Assembly: GCF_003143975.1 (NCBI RefSeq)
Contig: NZ_QFVR01000011.1
Coordinates: 1 to 64,000, forward strand
Origin: Kurthia sibirica
GTDB lineage: Bacteria; Bacillota; Bacilli; Bacillales_A; Planococcaceae
Direction of reading: 5' to 3'
Length of the DNA stretch: 64,000 nucleotides
Shown: piece by piece, positions 1 to 8,462 of the stretch
Layout of the letters: each line of letters opens with the position of its first letter
How positions within the stretch are numbered: position 1 is the first letter of the stretch
Notes under the pieces: model-generated
Database searches by the model: none
Told to the model about the DNA's origin: nothing
The model's input: the letters and a program-made list of their open reading frames with translations, nothing else
Program-made: the position numbers and the translations under genes

Positions 1-1
1 T

Positions 2-127
2 GATTTTTCATTTATTATAGACGAATTAAAATCAAAATACTGTTTGGATAATGGTCGAAATGCGATTCCACCAATTTTCGCTGTCAATCTTAAGCGGATA
101 TTAAAACTGCTAAATGAAAAAGAGTAA
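2..127 (+). CDS. C-terminal end of an unidentified protein (5' truncated by window)
   Basis: An open frame runs from the window edge to a TAA at 125-127 and encodes 41 residues ending in KLLNEKE. It is followed directly by a strong intrinsic terminator, which supports a real gene end. The fragment is too short and lacks a motif that I recognise, so no function is given. Its upstream part lies outside the window. Confidence 0.5.
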   Translation, partial: DFSFIIDELKSKYCLDNGRNAIPPIFAVNLKRILKLLNEKE

Positions 128-141
128 AAAATAGACAATGA

Positions 142-187
142 AATAAGGCACTTTCTGTTCAAATCGAACAGAAAGTGCCTTATTTTT
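142..187 (+). terminator. Intrinsic terminator after the truncated first gene
   Basis: A perfect 19-bp stem (142-160 with 166-184), loop AAATC, is followed by a T-rich tail. The left flank is A-rich, so it may also terminate leftward transcription of the minus-strand tautomerase gene, which ends at 269. Confidence 0.85.
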
Positions 188-268
188 ATCTAACAAATCA
201 ACTCGTCATAAAAAACGTAAGTTTTTCAGTGCCCTCCCATTTTACAGGACAGCTTTTTGAAGAAAAGA

Positions 269-454
269 TTATTGATCAGATTTACGAACGCCACCAGTTG
301 CATAGTGTTCTTTTTTCATTTCTTCAATAATGATAGAAACAGCTTCTTTAGGGGCAGCAACAGTATGAGACACGGCAGTAGTGACTTCTTCTACTAGGTT
401 GCGTAATTGCTCATCTGTGCGTCCTTCAATCAATTTAATCGTTACGATAGGCAT
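269..454 (-). CDS. 4-oxalocrotonate tautomerase family protein (YwhB-like)
   Basis: A 61-residue protein beginning MPIVTIKLIEGR, the hallmark of the 4-oxalocrotonate tautomerase superfamily, in which Pro-1 becomes the catalytic base after Met removal. The length matches the family norm of about 60-62. A strong AGGAGG ribosome binding site lies just upstream on the minus strand. It is divergent to ywhD, the same pairing as ywhB/ywhD in Bacillus, which supports a YwhB-type 2-hydroxymuconate tautomerase. The physiological substrate is unknown. The start is fixed because Pro must follow Met. Confidence 0.88.
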   Translation of the reverse strand: MPIVTIKLIEGRTDEQLRNLVEEVTTAVSHTVAAPKEAVSIIIEEMKKEHYATGGVRKSDQ

Positions 455-521
455 AATTATTCCTCCTCAGCTATAATATAGTGTATATTCGTAATGATAA
501 CAGAACGGAGTGAAATAGCGA

Positions 522-1043
522 ATGGAAAACGACAATAAAGCACCAAAAAAAATGGAATTCACCATTATAAAAAATGCACCAACTGATGGACATAAAGGAT
601 ACGGCATTGGTTCAATCTCCTTAGAAAATGTGTCGCCCCTTTTTATAGATGTAGCAGAAAAATCAGCTGAGGTCGATATCGGTGGGATGCACGCACGAAG
701 TTCATTTGAACGTGGCGTGAAGTTCACAACAAATCGCGAAGATTCTGAGGGCGGTAAAGCATTTTGGTTAGTCTGGATTACGATTGATCAAAAAGCAGAA
801 GGCGCTTACTATGCAGGTGTAACGGCTTGTGAAATGGTCGTCAATAAAGAAAAACGTCGTGGCTATAAAGTGTTAGCAGATCACGTCAATAAAATGGATA
901 AATCAATGAAGCGTAAAATAATAGTTGATGAAATGGATGCATCTTCAAAAGAAGTATTACGCAATTACTTGCAAAACTTTAATGAAGATATGTGGAATTT
1001 ATCAGAAAAAGAGCTTCATGATGCCTTAAATAAAGTCGATTAA
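522..1043 (+). CDS. ywhD: YwhD family protein, function unknown
   Basis: A 173-residue soluble protein that I recognise as the Bacillales YwhD family. The central region is conserved (DIGGMHARSSFERGVKF, then YAGVTACEMVVN), and the C-terminal half is charged and helical. No signal peptide or membrane segment is visible. An AACGGAG ribosome binding site lies 11 bases before the ATG. It is divergent from the tautomerase gene, sharing a 67-base intergenic region, the arrangement known from B. subtilis. No biochemical role is established as far as I know. Confidence 0.85.
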   Translation: MENDNKAPKKMEFTIIKNAPTDGHKGYGIGSISLENVSPLFIDVAEKSAEVDIGGMHARSSFERGVKFTTNREDSEGGKAFWLVWITIDQKAEGAYYAGVTACEMVVNKEKRRGYKVLADHVNKMDKSMKRKIIVDEMDASSKEVLRNYLQNFNEDMWNLSEKELHDALNKVD

Positions 1044-1245
1044 ATGAATTCTCTGTGAATAATAGTTTTATGCAAAAGAACATGGTTGAAACTGACGTTG
1101 AAAGGAAGTACACTTGTGTTAAAGCTTACAAATGTAAGCTAGGACAAATTGTACACTCGTATAACAAGGAGTGTCGCAAAGTGTATGAACCTTACAACCC
1201 AAGCCATACATGATGCGATATTTAATCGTTTGTACACTAAAATAA

Positions 1246-1297
1246 GCTTTCGCCATACTGGATTTTAACGGACTCCAGTTGCGGCGAAGGTTTTTTT
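1246..1297 (+). terminator. Intrinsic terminator, possibly ending a small RNA
   Basis: The stem starts with TTCGCC (1249-1254) pairing with GGCGAA (1283-1288), with an inner ACTGG/CCAGT helix, followed by seven T residues (1291-1297). It is about 200 bases beyond the ywhD stop, farther than expected for a simple ywhD terminator. Confidence 0.75.
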
Positions 1298-1417
1298 ATT
1301 GTTCGCTCGCATAAGTACATAGAGTAAAATAGTTGATGATCACAGACGAATAAGCTTTCATTGAAAGGGAAGGAATGACCTTTTCATGGCGTCATATGAG
1401 TTGGAATTTGAATGATA

Positions 1418-1455
1418 TAAAACCCTGTATGATGGAAAAATCATACGGGGTTTTA
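1418..1455 (-). terminator. Terminator-like hairpin downstream of the GGDEF gene
   Basis: A 15-bp stem (1418-1432 with 1441-1455, one wobble) in which both flanks read as T-rich 3' of the stem. It lies 36 bases beyond the stop of the minus-strand diguanylate cyclase gene and may work in both directions. Confidence 0.6.
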
Positions 1456-1490
1456 TACTGGTCAACTATCTCTCTTTCGCTTCATGGTTA

Positions 1491-2573
1491 TTATTTAATT
1501 TGATTGGCATGGCTAATTTGAGCTATACCATTGCGCGAAGCAAATTCTGTTGCACGGTTAGCCGCCTGAGTCAGCTCAGGAATTGATTTTCCGTTATCTG
1601 GGAAAGAAGAGATGCCGATGGATATGGTGACATCAACGATGGTGTTATTGGATAGCGTGAACGGCATGTCTGAAATTTCATGTGTAAAGATTGTTGCATA
1701 GTGGAGTCCGATTGCTGGTGGTGCATCATAGCAAAGTAAATAAAATTCTTCGCCACTCGCTCGTGCAGCATAGCCATTATTTGCTGCGGCAAAGATTTTT
1801 AAATGATTCGCTAAGTTTAACAATATTTCGTCGCCAAAAGAATGGCCATAAATACGATTAAAGCGTTTAAATTGATCGATATCAATAATAAGTATGGAAA
1901 AAGGTTGCTGTTCGATGAGAGCAAGTTGGAAAATTTCTTGAAATTTACGACCATTAGGTAAATTTGTCACATAATCTGTTTCTGCTAGTTTTTCAATCGT
2001 ACGAATGCGTTCAAATTGAGCGTGAAATAATTTCATAACAGCAAATGTTATATAAAATCCAGAAATAATCGTAAATAAGAAAATAATAGTAAGACGAATG
2101 GCTGGAATTGTATTTGGCTGAAGAATAAATAACACAATCATAATTTCAATGGCAATGAATAGTAAATAAAAATGAATATTACGTTGAGTCATCGGTTTTT
2201 TTGCTGTGAAAAAAGCCATAACGAGACCGATAGCAATCAAGTTTATACCAGAAATGAAACTTGTCATTGAAAGATCGAAGGCGAATATACGGAACAGGCC
2301 AACTAATGTGGAAGAAATCAGAATAGCAATTGGACCACCTAAAAGACCAGAAAATAAAATGCAAATATTTCTAGAGTCGCCGATAATGCCGTTGTCAAAA
2401 GGTACGGATGTTTTCATGAGTATGATTGAAATAGCAGTGGCAATTACACCAATTACATACGGTTGGTATTCTTTGTGATACAGACGATGTACTTGTGTTA
2501 ATTCGAAAATATAGTACGTTAAAATGATACATGTAAAGAGAATGGAAAAATTGATAAGTATGCCAATAATCAT
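1491..2573 (-). CDS. Membrane GGDEF-domain protein, probable diguanylate cyclase
   Basis: A 360-residue protein. The N-terminal half (about 1-190) has six or so hydrophobic segments resembling the 5TM-5TMR LytS-type sensor, with the stretch DSRNICILFSGLLGGPIA. The C-terminal GGDEF domain (about 200-355) contains DYVTNLPNGRKF, IDIDQFKRFN and FGDEILL. The active-site signature reads SGEEF instead of GG(D/E)EF, so the first Gly is Ser. I see no RxxD inhibitory site upstream of it. It would make c-di-GMP if active, but the Gly to Ser change makes activity uncertain. AGGAG lies just before the ATG. It is a single-gene unit on the minus strand. Confidence 0.82.
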   Translation of the reverse strand: MIIGILINFSILFTCIILTYYIFELTQVHRLYHKEYQPYVIGVIATAISIILMKTSVPFDNGIIGDSRNICILFSGLLGGPIAILISSTLVGLFRIFAFDLSMTSFISGINLIAIGLVMAFFTAKKPMTQRNIHFYLLFIAIEIMIVLFILQPNTIPAIRLTIIFLFTIISGFYITFAVMKLFHAQFERIRTIEKLAETDYVTNLPNGRKFQEIFQLALIEQQPFSILIIDIDQFKRFNRIYGHSFGDEILLNLANHLKIFAAANNGYAARASGEEFYLLCYDAPPAIGLHYATIFTHEISDMPFTLSNNTIVDVTISIGISSFPDNGKSIPELTQAANRATEFASRNGIAQISHANQIK

Positions 2574-2720
2574 ATAATAACTCCTATAGATTTTTTACTG
2601 TTTGTATTATAACATTTGTACGCATGGCTAAAAGAAAAAATATTTTGGACTATAAAACGATGAAATAGGTATTCCTTTGTCGAAAAGCTTGCTAGCAGTT
2701 TGGCAATGGCAATTACTGTC

Positions 2721-2750
2721 TTGAAAAATAGCCCCTATATATCCTATAAT
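2721..2750 (+). promoter_or_regulatory. Sigma-A-type promoter for ywiB-argS
   Basis: TTGAAA (2721-2726), an 18-base spacer and TATAAT (2745-2750), placed 39 bases before the ywiB start. Confidence 0.7.
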
Positions 2751-2788
2751 AAGAAGGTTATATAAAAAAGAAGCGGAGGTGCGGATGA

Positions 2789-3229
2789 ATGACACAACTA
2801 CCAACTGCACCAATTAAGCTAAAGTTGATTACAACAATCACGCAACCAGATGAAAAACCTGAGGTAATTGAACTATGGTCGACAGGGACAATTATGAGAA
2901 AACGTGATCAGGTGTATATACAATATGAAGAAGTGTTGGAAGAGCATAAAATGAAAACAACTTTGCGTTTTGGTCATACGGATGCAATTATTATGCGCAA
3001 CGGTGATATCAAAATGCGTTTACCATTCGTTTTAGATGCACTTCAACGTGGTCATTATGAAGCGGCATTTGGCACGATCCCACTTCTGACACATACGAAA
3101 AAAATGACGTTTAAAGAAGCAGCTGATGGCTCAAACAACGGTGAATTTTTCATTCAATACGACATGATTATCGATGATAAAATAGTTGGCGATTATCAAT
3201 TAGAATTTACTTATTCGGAGGGAATATAA
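2789..3229 (+). CDS. ywiB: DUF1934 family beta-barrel protein (YwiB)
   Basis: A 146-residue soluble protein of the YwiB/DUF1934 family. It is beta-rich, with the family-like run [20 protein letters not shown] and a C-terminal YQLEFTY strand. Members are calycin-like small barrels of unknown role, usually found upstream of argS. GGAGGT lies 8 bases before the ATG at 2789; the other ATG at 2785 is out of frame. Its stop overlaps the argS start by one base, so the two are translationally coupled, as in B. subtilis. Confidence 0.85.
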   Translation: MTQLPTAPIKLKLITTITQPDEKPEVIELWSTGTIMRKRDQVYIQYEEVLEEHKMKTTLRFGHTDAIIMRNGDIKMRLPFVLDALQRGHYEAAFGTIPLLTHTKKMTFKEAADGSNNGEFFIQYDMIIDDKIVGDYQLEFTYSEGI

Positions 3230-4896
3230 TGAACGCAATCGAACAAGCTCAACAGGCGGTCAAAGCAGCATTTCTAGAGGCTATTACAAAAGCACAATTA
3301 ATCGAAGATACAAGTGCATTAAAGATCCATTTAGAAGCATCAAAAAGTAAGGCGAATGGTGACTATGCAACAAATATAGCTATGCAATTAACGAAATTGG
3401 CAAAAAAACCACCACGTGTTATTGCAGAAGCAATTTTAGAAAATTTAGATACCGCTTCAGCAAATATTGAAAAAGTAGAAATTGCGGGTCCAGGTTTTAT
3501 GAATATTACATTAGCAAAAGATTATTTAGCACAAGTTGTACCTACTGTTCTGACACAAGGTGCTGATTATGGTCGCTCAAATTTTGGAGAAGGACAAAAA
3601 GTGCAGGTTGAATTCGTTTCAGCTAATCCTACTGGCGATTTACATTTAGGTCATGCACGTGGTGCTTCTGTTGGTGATTCATTATGTAATGTTTTAGCAT
3701 TTGCAGGACATGATGTTTCACGCGAATACTATATTAATGATGCTGGGAACCAAATTACAAAATTAGCTAAATCACTTGAAGCACGCTACCGTCAGTCATT
3801 GGGACAAGAAGCAGCGGTACCGGAAGACGGTTACCACGGTAAAGATATTATTACTATTGCTACTGAACTTTCAGCTGAATATGGCGAAGCAATTCTTGCC
3901 CAATCAGATGAAGAACGTTTCGAATTTTTCCGCACACATGGTTTAAAACATGAGTTTGGTAAATTACAAAAAGACTTAGCGGATTTCCGTGTTCATTTTG
4001 ATGTATGGTTCTCTGAAACTTCACTATATAAAGAAGGTAAGGTACAAGTTGCAATCGATAAATTAAAAGAAAATGGTCATGTTTTCGAAGAAGACGGTGC
4101 AACATGGTTCCGCTCAACTACTTTTGGTGATGACAAAGACCGTGTACTCATTAAATCAGATGGTACTTACACGTATCTAACACCAGATATTGCGTACCAT
4201 GAAGATAAACTTCGTCGTGGTTTCAATAAACTAATCAATATTTGGGGTGCAGATCACCACGGCTATATCCCACGTATGAAAGCGGCAATTCAGGCATTGG
4301 GGTATGATCGCGATACACTGGAAGTAGAAGTAATTCAAATGGTTAACTTATTACGTGATGGCGAAAAAGTGAAAATGTCCAAACGTACAGGTAATGCGGT
4401 TACACTTCGTGAATTAGTAGAAGAAGTTGGTCTAGACGCAGTGCGTTACAATTTTGCTATGCGCGCCGGCGATTCTCACATGGACTTCGATCTGGATTTA
4501 GCAGTTAAACAATCAAATGAAAATCCAGTTTACTATGCACAGTATGCGCACGCACGTATTTGCTCAATTCTACGTCAAGGTGAAGAAAAAGGCTTTACAC
4601 TTTCAACAGAAAATATGTCACTATTAGTGACTGATAAAGATATTAGTGTTCTGAAAAAAGTTGGGGATTTCCCTAAAGTTGTTGCAGATGCTGCAAAAGC
4701 ACGCGCACCACACCGTATTACAAATTATATCCAAGAACTTGCTGCTACATTCCATAGTTTCTACAATGCTGAAAAAGTATTAGATTTGGATAATCGTGAA
4801 CGATCAGAAGCGCGTATTGCCATGATTTCAACAGTGAAACAAACGTTAGCAAACGCACTACATTTAATCGGTGTTTCATCACCTGAAAAAATGTAA
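3229..4896 (+). CDS. argS: Arginyl-tRNA synthetase
   Basis: A 555-residue cytoplasmic class I aminoacyl-tRNA synthetase that charges tRNA-Arg using ATP. Visible elements are the N-terminal Arg-tRNA synthetase domain (about 1-110), the HIGH-type signature HLGHARG preceded by SANPTGDL, the KMSK-type loop VKMSKRTGN and the DALR anticodon-binding domain near the C-terminus ([10 protein letters not shown]). The length is normal. It is translationally coupled to ywiB and followed by a strong terminator, so ywiB-argS form a two-gene operon. Confidence 0.98.
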   Translation: MNAIEQAQQAVKAAFLEAITKAQLIEDTSALKIHLEASKSKANGDYATNIAMQLTKLAKKPPRVIAEAILENLDTASANIEKVEIAGPGFMNITLAKDYLAQVVPTVLTQGADYGRSNFGEGQKVQVEFVSANPTGDLHLGHARGASVGDSLCNVLAFAGHDVSREYYINDAGNQITKLAKSLEARYRQSLGQEAAVPEDGYHGKDIITIATELSAEYGEAILAQSDEERFEFFRTHGLKHEFGKLQKDLADFRVHFDVWFSETSLYKEGKVQVAIDKLKENGHVFEEDGATWFRSTTFGDDKDRVLIKSDGTYTYLTPDIAYHEDKLRRGFNKLINIWGADHHGYIPRMKAAIQALGYDRDTLEVEVIQMVNLLRDGEKVKMSKRTGNAVTLRELVEEVGLDAVRYNFAMRAGDSHMDFDLDLAVKQSNENPVYYAQYAHARICSILRQGEEKGFTLSTENMSLLVTDKDISVLKKVGDFPKVVADAAKARAPHRITNYIQELAATFHSFYNAEKVLDLDNRERSEARIAMISTVKQTLANALHLIGVSSPEKM

Positions 4897-4906
4897 GATC
4901 AAAATA

Positions 4907-4950
4907 AAAGCTACTTTGATACGTCAATTCGTATCAAAGTAGCTTTTTTT
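4907..4950 (+). terminator. Intrinsic terminator of ywiB-argS
   Basis: A perfect 17-bp stem (4907-4923 with 4930-4946), loop TCAATT, followed by a T run. Confidence 0.92.
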
Positions 4951-5041
4951 ATACCTATTGCTCGTCTTTTATGACTTGTCGCTTTAGGGTATAGTGAAAA
5001 TAGGGCAAAATAGAGTTATTACAGCAATGGGAGGGTTTTCA

Positions 5042-5998
5042 TTGAAAAGAATCATTACTATGAGCGCGCTCTTCATCGTCGCTTTATTGATGTTAACGGC
5101 ATGCAATACATCACAAACGACCGACAATAAAAATGAATCACCACAAACAGCAGAACAAACGAAGCATTATCCACTAAAAATTAAAGATGCAACAGGTCAT
5201 ACTGTGGAAATTAAAGAAGAACCTCAAAAAATTGTGTCACTTATTCCAAGTAATACAGAAACATTGGCAGCATTAGGTGTTGAGAAAAAATTAATTGGTG
5301 TTTCTGACCTAGATGATTATCCTGCAAGCGTCAAAACAATTGATAAAATCGGTGGCATGGAATTTAATATTGAAAAAATTATTAGTATGAAGCCTGATCT
5401 AGTGTTTGCCCATGAAACGATGGCAAAATCATCACAAACGGGTATGCAACAGTTGCGTGATTTAGGTATTCCAATTTTTGTCGTTCAAGAAGCAAGAAAT
5501 TTCATAGAAACTTACGATACCATTATGGAAATGGGCGTAATTATGAATCGTACGACAAAAGCAAAAGCAATTGTTGATGAGATGACAGCAAAAGTGGAAG
5601 ATATCCAAAAAAAAGTAGAGAGCGTGAATAGTCAACGTTCAGCATTTATAGAAACTTCAGATGAACCAGAGATTTACACGGCAGGACATGATACGTTTGT
5701 CCAAGAAATGTTTGACCTATTATCGATTAAAAATAGTGCTACAAAATCAGGTTGGTATCAAATTAGTTCAGAGGCTATTATAAAAAGTGACCCTGATGTT
5801 ATTTTAATTATGCATGATTCTGTTCCGGGAATCATTGAACAGGTGAAGAAACGCCATGGTTTCCAAACAATTTCAGCTGTTAAAAATAATCGCGTCGTGC
5901 AAATAAATGCTGATACCATTAGTCGAACATCCCCTCGGCTAGTAGATGGTTTAGAAGAAATAGCGAAAGCGGTCTATCCAGAGGCATTTAAAAAATGA
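5042..5998 (+). CDS. btuF: Cobalamin ABC transporter substrate-binding lipoprotein
   Basis: A periplasmic-binding-protein family member (318 residues from the chosen start) that captures corrinoid outside the membrane. The N-terminus is a lipoprotein signal with hydrophobic core and lipobox LTAC, Cys-21 being the lipidation site. The mature part has the BtuF-like IVSLIPSNTETLAALGV and a second lobe. I prefer the TTG at 5042 because GGGAGGG lies 6 bases before it. An upstream in-frame ATG (4994) would add residues before a normal signal peptide, and the ATG at 5027 abuts the ribosome binding site. The stop overlaps btuC by 4 bases. The cobalamin assignment rests on the operon; alone it could be a siderophore-binding protein. 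Confidence 0.87.
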   Translation: MKRIITMSALFIVALLMLTACNTSQTTDNKNESPQTAEQTKHYPLKIKDATGHTVEIKEEPQKIVSLIPSNTETLAALGVEKKLIGVSDLDDYPASVKTIDKIGGMEFNIEKIISMKPDLVFAHETMAKSSQTGMQQLRDLGIPIFVVQEARNFIETYDTIMEMGVIMNRTTKAKAIVDEMTAKVEDIQKKVESVNSQRSAFIETSDEPEIYTAGHDTFVQEMFDLLSIKNSATKSGWYQISSEAIIKSDPDVILIMHDSVPGIIEQVKKRHGFQTISAVKNNRVVQINADTISRTSPRLVDGLEEIAKAVYPEAFKK

Positions 5999-6981
5999 CA
6001 ATGACACGGAATTATATACTATCGCTTGTCGCACTCCTTATAAGCATTGCGCTTGGTGTATCAATCGGTGCAGTAATGATTCCAATTTCTGCATTATGGG
6101 ATGCGTCAAACGAAAGCTCAACGAATATATTATGGTCCATACGAATTCCACGTGTTTTATTGGCAGGTTTAGTTGGAGCAGCGTTGGCGCTTGCTGGAGC
6201 GGCATTTCAAGGGTTATTAAAAAATCCATTAGCAGATCCTTATACTTTAGGTGTATCTTCTGGTGCATCATTAGCAGCTGTTGCGACAATTTACTTTGGT
6301 TTTAGCAGTTCAATTTTCGGACTATTTACACTGCCATTTTTTGGTATGATAGGTGCAGGAGTCTCATTAATTATTGTCCTCGCATTTGCGAAACTCGTCG
6401 ATCGTTCAATGAAAATGGAAACATTAATATTAACTGGTATTATCGTTAGTTCATTTTTGGGTTCGATGATTTCTTTAATGATTGCATTATCCGGTGATGA
6501 AATTCGCCAGATTATTACATGGTTAATGGGAAGTGTATCTATGCGTGGGTGGCCATATGTCAAAATGATTTGGCCATTTATAACACTTGGGGGTATTCTG
6601 ATCTGGCTTAATCGGCGCGAATTGAATGCCATGTTATTTGGTGAAGAACGTGCGAAATATTTAGGTGTCAACGTTAAAAAAAGTAAGTGGATGATTCTAA
6701 TTGGTGGTGCTATGTTGACTGGTGCTGCAGTATCTGTCTCAGGCACGATTGCCTTTGTTGGTTTAGTTGTACCCCATATGACACGCATGTTATTTACGAC
6801 AGATCATCGTCATTTACTGCTGTTATCCGTATTAAACGGTGCAACACTGCTCATCATTTGTGACATTATTTCTCGCACGATCATCGCGCCGACTGAATTA
6901 CCCATTGGTGTCATCACATCATTTATTGGCGCACCAGTATTTGCATATATTTTCTTTAAACAACGAAGAAAGAAAGGATGA
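5995..6981 (+). CDS. btuC: Cobalamin ABC transporter permease (FecCD/BtuC family)
   Basis: A 328-residue polytopic membrane protein with about ten hydrophobic segments. It carries BtuC/FecCD signatures: IRIPRVLLAGLVGAALALAG, then GLLKNPLADPYTLGVSSGA, and the cytoplasmic coupling region GTIAFVGLVVPHMTR. It forms the translocation pore with the downstream ATPase. Starts with an ATG overlapping the btuF stop and ends at the ATPase gene boundary, so expression is coupled. The vitamin B12 specificity is inferred from neighbouring cob genes. Confidence 0.92.
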   Translation: MTMTRNYILSLVALLISIALGVSIGAVMIPISALWDASNESSTNILWSIRIPRVLLAGLVGAALALAGAAFQGLLKNPLADPYTLGVSSGASLAAVATIYFGFSSSIFGLFTLPFFGMIGAGVSLIIVLAFAKLVDRSMKMETLILTGIIVSSFLGSMISLMIALSGDEIRQIITWLMGSVSMRGWPYVKMIWPFITLGGILIWLNRRELNAMLFGEERAKYLGVNVKKSKWMILIGGAMLTGAAVSVSGTIAFVGLVVPHMTRMLFTTDHRHLLLLSVLNGATLLIICDIISRTIIAPTELPIGVITSFIGAPVFAYIFFKQRRKKG

Positions 6982-6989
6982 TAGAAACT

Positions 6990-8462
6990 ATGCTACAGTT
7001 AAATGATGTAGTTGGTGGCTATGATGACGCACATCCAGTTATCAAAAATGTGACGTTCACAATTGATAAAGGGAAAATGATCGGCATTTTAGGTCCAAAT
7101 GGTTGTGGAAAATCGACGCTATTAAAATTAATCAGCGGTATATTACCTTTGCAAAATGGTTCAGTTCGTATTGATCATAAAGTAGCGCAAAGTTATTCAT
7201 CGCGAGAATTAGCGCGGAAAATGGCCGTATTACCGCAATTACATAATCATTCATTTTCACATACGGTACGTGAAACAGTAGCGCTTGGTCGCTATCCTTA
7301 TCAACAAGGTATTTTCTCAAGTTGGAGTCAAGAAGACGAAAATGCTGTCGTTGAATCGATGCGTCAAACAGGCATCGAAAAATATGCGACAGAAGATATT
7401 ACCTATTTATCGGGTGGCGAGCAACAAAGAACATTTGTTGCACAAGCATTAGCACAAAAATCAGCATTATTGTTATTAGATGAACCAACAAATCATCTTG
7501 ATATTGAACATCAAAAACAGTTGATGGATTTGATTCAATTTGAAGTGAAAACACATGGTCTGACTGTTTTATCGGTATTCCATGATATGAACTTAGCTGC
7601 ACTTTATTGCGATGAGCTAATTTTGTTGGAAGCTGGTCACATTGTTGCGCAGGGTGAGCCACATGAAGTGCTGAAAGAAAAACAAGTCGAGAAAGTATAT
7701 CATACGAAAATAGCTCGAATTTCACATCCAGTTATTCCAAAGCCACAAATTTCTTTATTACCTAGCTCCTACAGTCAAAAAGCGACAGTAGTGTCAGCAC
7801 AGCATATCAACATATTGAGTGACTATGTATTAGTACAAACACCTGAGCCATTAAAAGTCGTATCCTCGTCATTACATAATGCTGGTATTGGTTGGTACGA
7901 TACGTTTATGAATCGTACAGTCGACGAATATTATATGTGTGCGGATGCGCATGAAGAAATGGAGCGATATATTCAATTAGCTGGATTTATACCATCGAAA
8001 ACAGTGGCAATGATGACGGCAGTTGCTGTGAAACACGCTATTATTAAGGAATATGAAGAAGATGGATTGTCGATTGTCGTTGTCGTAACGGCAGGAGTGG
8101 GCAACGCCGTTGATGCGTCAAAATCATACTTACGTCAGCCCCTTTGGCATATTGGTACAATCAATATTTGGGTGTTTATCAATGCAATACTGACAGATGA
8201 ATCTTTGTTACAAGCGATGATGACAGCTACGGAAGCTAAGGTGAAGGCAATGGCTGACGAAAAAATTATGGATACAATCGCGCAAACGATTGCGACAGGT
8301 ACATCAACCGATAGTTTGCTCATCGCCGCGACACAACAAGGTGAAATGCAGCAATATGCTGGTACTGTGACGAAGGTTGGACGCCTTATTGGGCGTGGTG
8401 TTTACGAGGCAACCGTAGAAGCGTTACGCGATTATAAACGAGCGAAAGGAATGATTGAGTGA
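6990..8462 (+). CDS. btuD-cbiZ: Fusion of cobalamin ABC transporter ATPase (BtuD) and adenosylcobinamide amidohydrolase (CbiZ)
   Basis: About 490 residues in two modules. The N-terminal 250 form an ABC ATPase: Walker A GPNGCGKST, signature LSGGEQQRT, Walker B LLLLDEPTNHLD and the switch His in VFHDMN. The C-terminal 230 match CbiZ, with VVVVTAGVGNAVDAS, GTINIWVF and TGTSTDSLLIAA. CbiZ cleaves the nucleotide-loop amide of imported corrinoids to give adenosylcobyric acid, so import and remodelling are coupled in one polypeptide. I chose ATG 6990; the ATG at 6978 abuts the AAAGGA with no spacing, but it overlaps the btuC stop and cannot be excluded. The stop overlaps cbiB. Confidence 0.9.
   Translation: MLQLNDVVGGYDDAHPVIKNVTFTIDKGKMIGILGPNGCGKSTLLKLISGILPLQNGSVRIDHKVAQSYSSRELARKMAVLPQLHNHSFSHTVRETVALGRYPYQQGIFSSWSQEDENAVVESMRQTGIEKYATEDITYLSGGEQQRTFVAQALAQKSALLLLDEPTNHLDIEHQKQLMDLIQFEVKTHGLTVLSVFHDMNLAALYCDELILLEAGHIVAQGEPHEVLKEKQVEKVYHTKIARISHPVIPKPQISLLPSSYSQKATVVSAQHINILSDYVLVQTPEPLKVVSSSLHNAGIGWYDTFMNRTVDEYYMCADAHEEMERYIQLAGFIPSKTVAMMTAVAVKHAIIKEYEEDGLSIVVVVTAGVGNAVDASKSYLRQPLWHIGTINIWVFINAILTDESLLQAMMTATEAKVKAMADEKIMDTIAQTIATGTSTDSLLIAATQQGEMQQYAGTVTKVGRLIGRGVYEATVEALRDYKRAKGMIE

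Larger units (their letters stand above)
1044..1490. other. 447-bp intergenic region with several hairpins and no convincing gene
   Basis: It contains a perfect 7-bp hairpin (1123-1129 with 1134-1140), a second small hairpin (about 1153-1174), repeated TGTACACT-like words (about 1108, 1150 and 1230), a strong terminator at 1246-1297 and another hairpin at 1418-1455. A possible 27-codon frame from the ATG at 1185 to 1268 has a poorly spaced AAGGAG and its stop lies in the terminator loop, so I do not call it a gene. The layout is compatible with a small RNA ending at the terminator. Confidence 0.45.

Noticed and set aside
1185-1268. 27-codon ORF in the ywhD-GGDEF gap
   Set aside because: The ribosome binding site spacing is about 13 bases and the stop falls inside a terminator loop; it is more likely non-coding.
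4951-5041. Cobalamin riboswitch upstream of btuF
   Set aside because: The gap after the argS terminator is about 90 bases, shorter than a cobalamin riboswitch, and I see no B12-box-like sequence.
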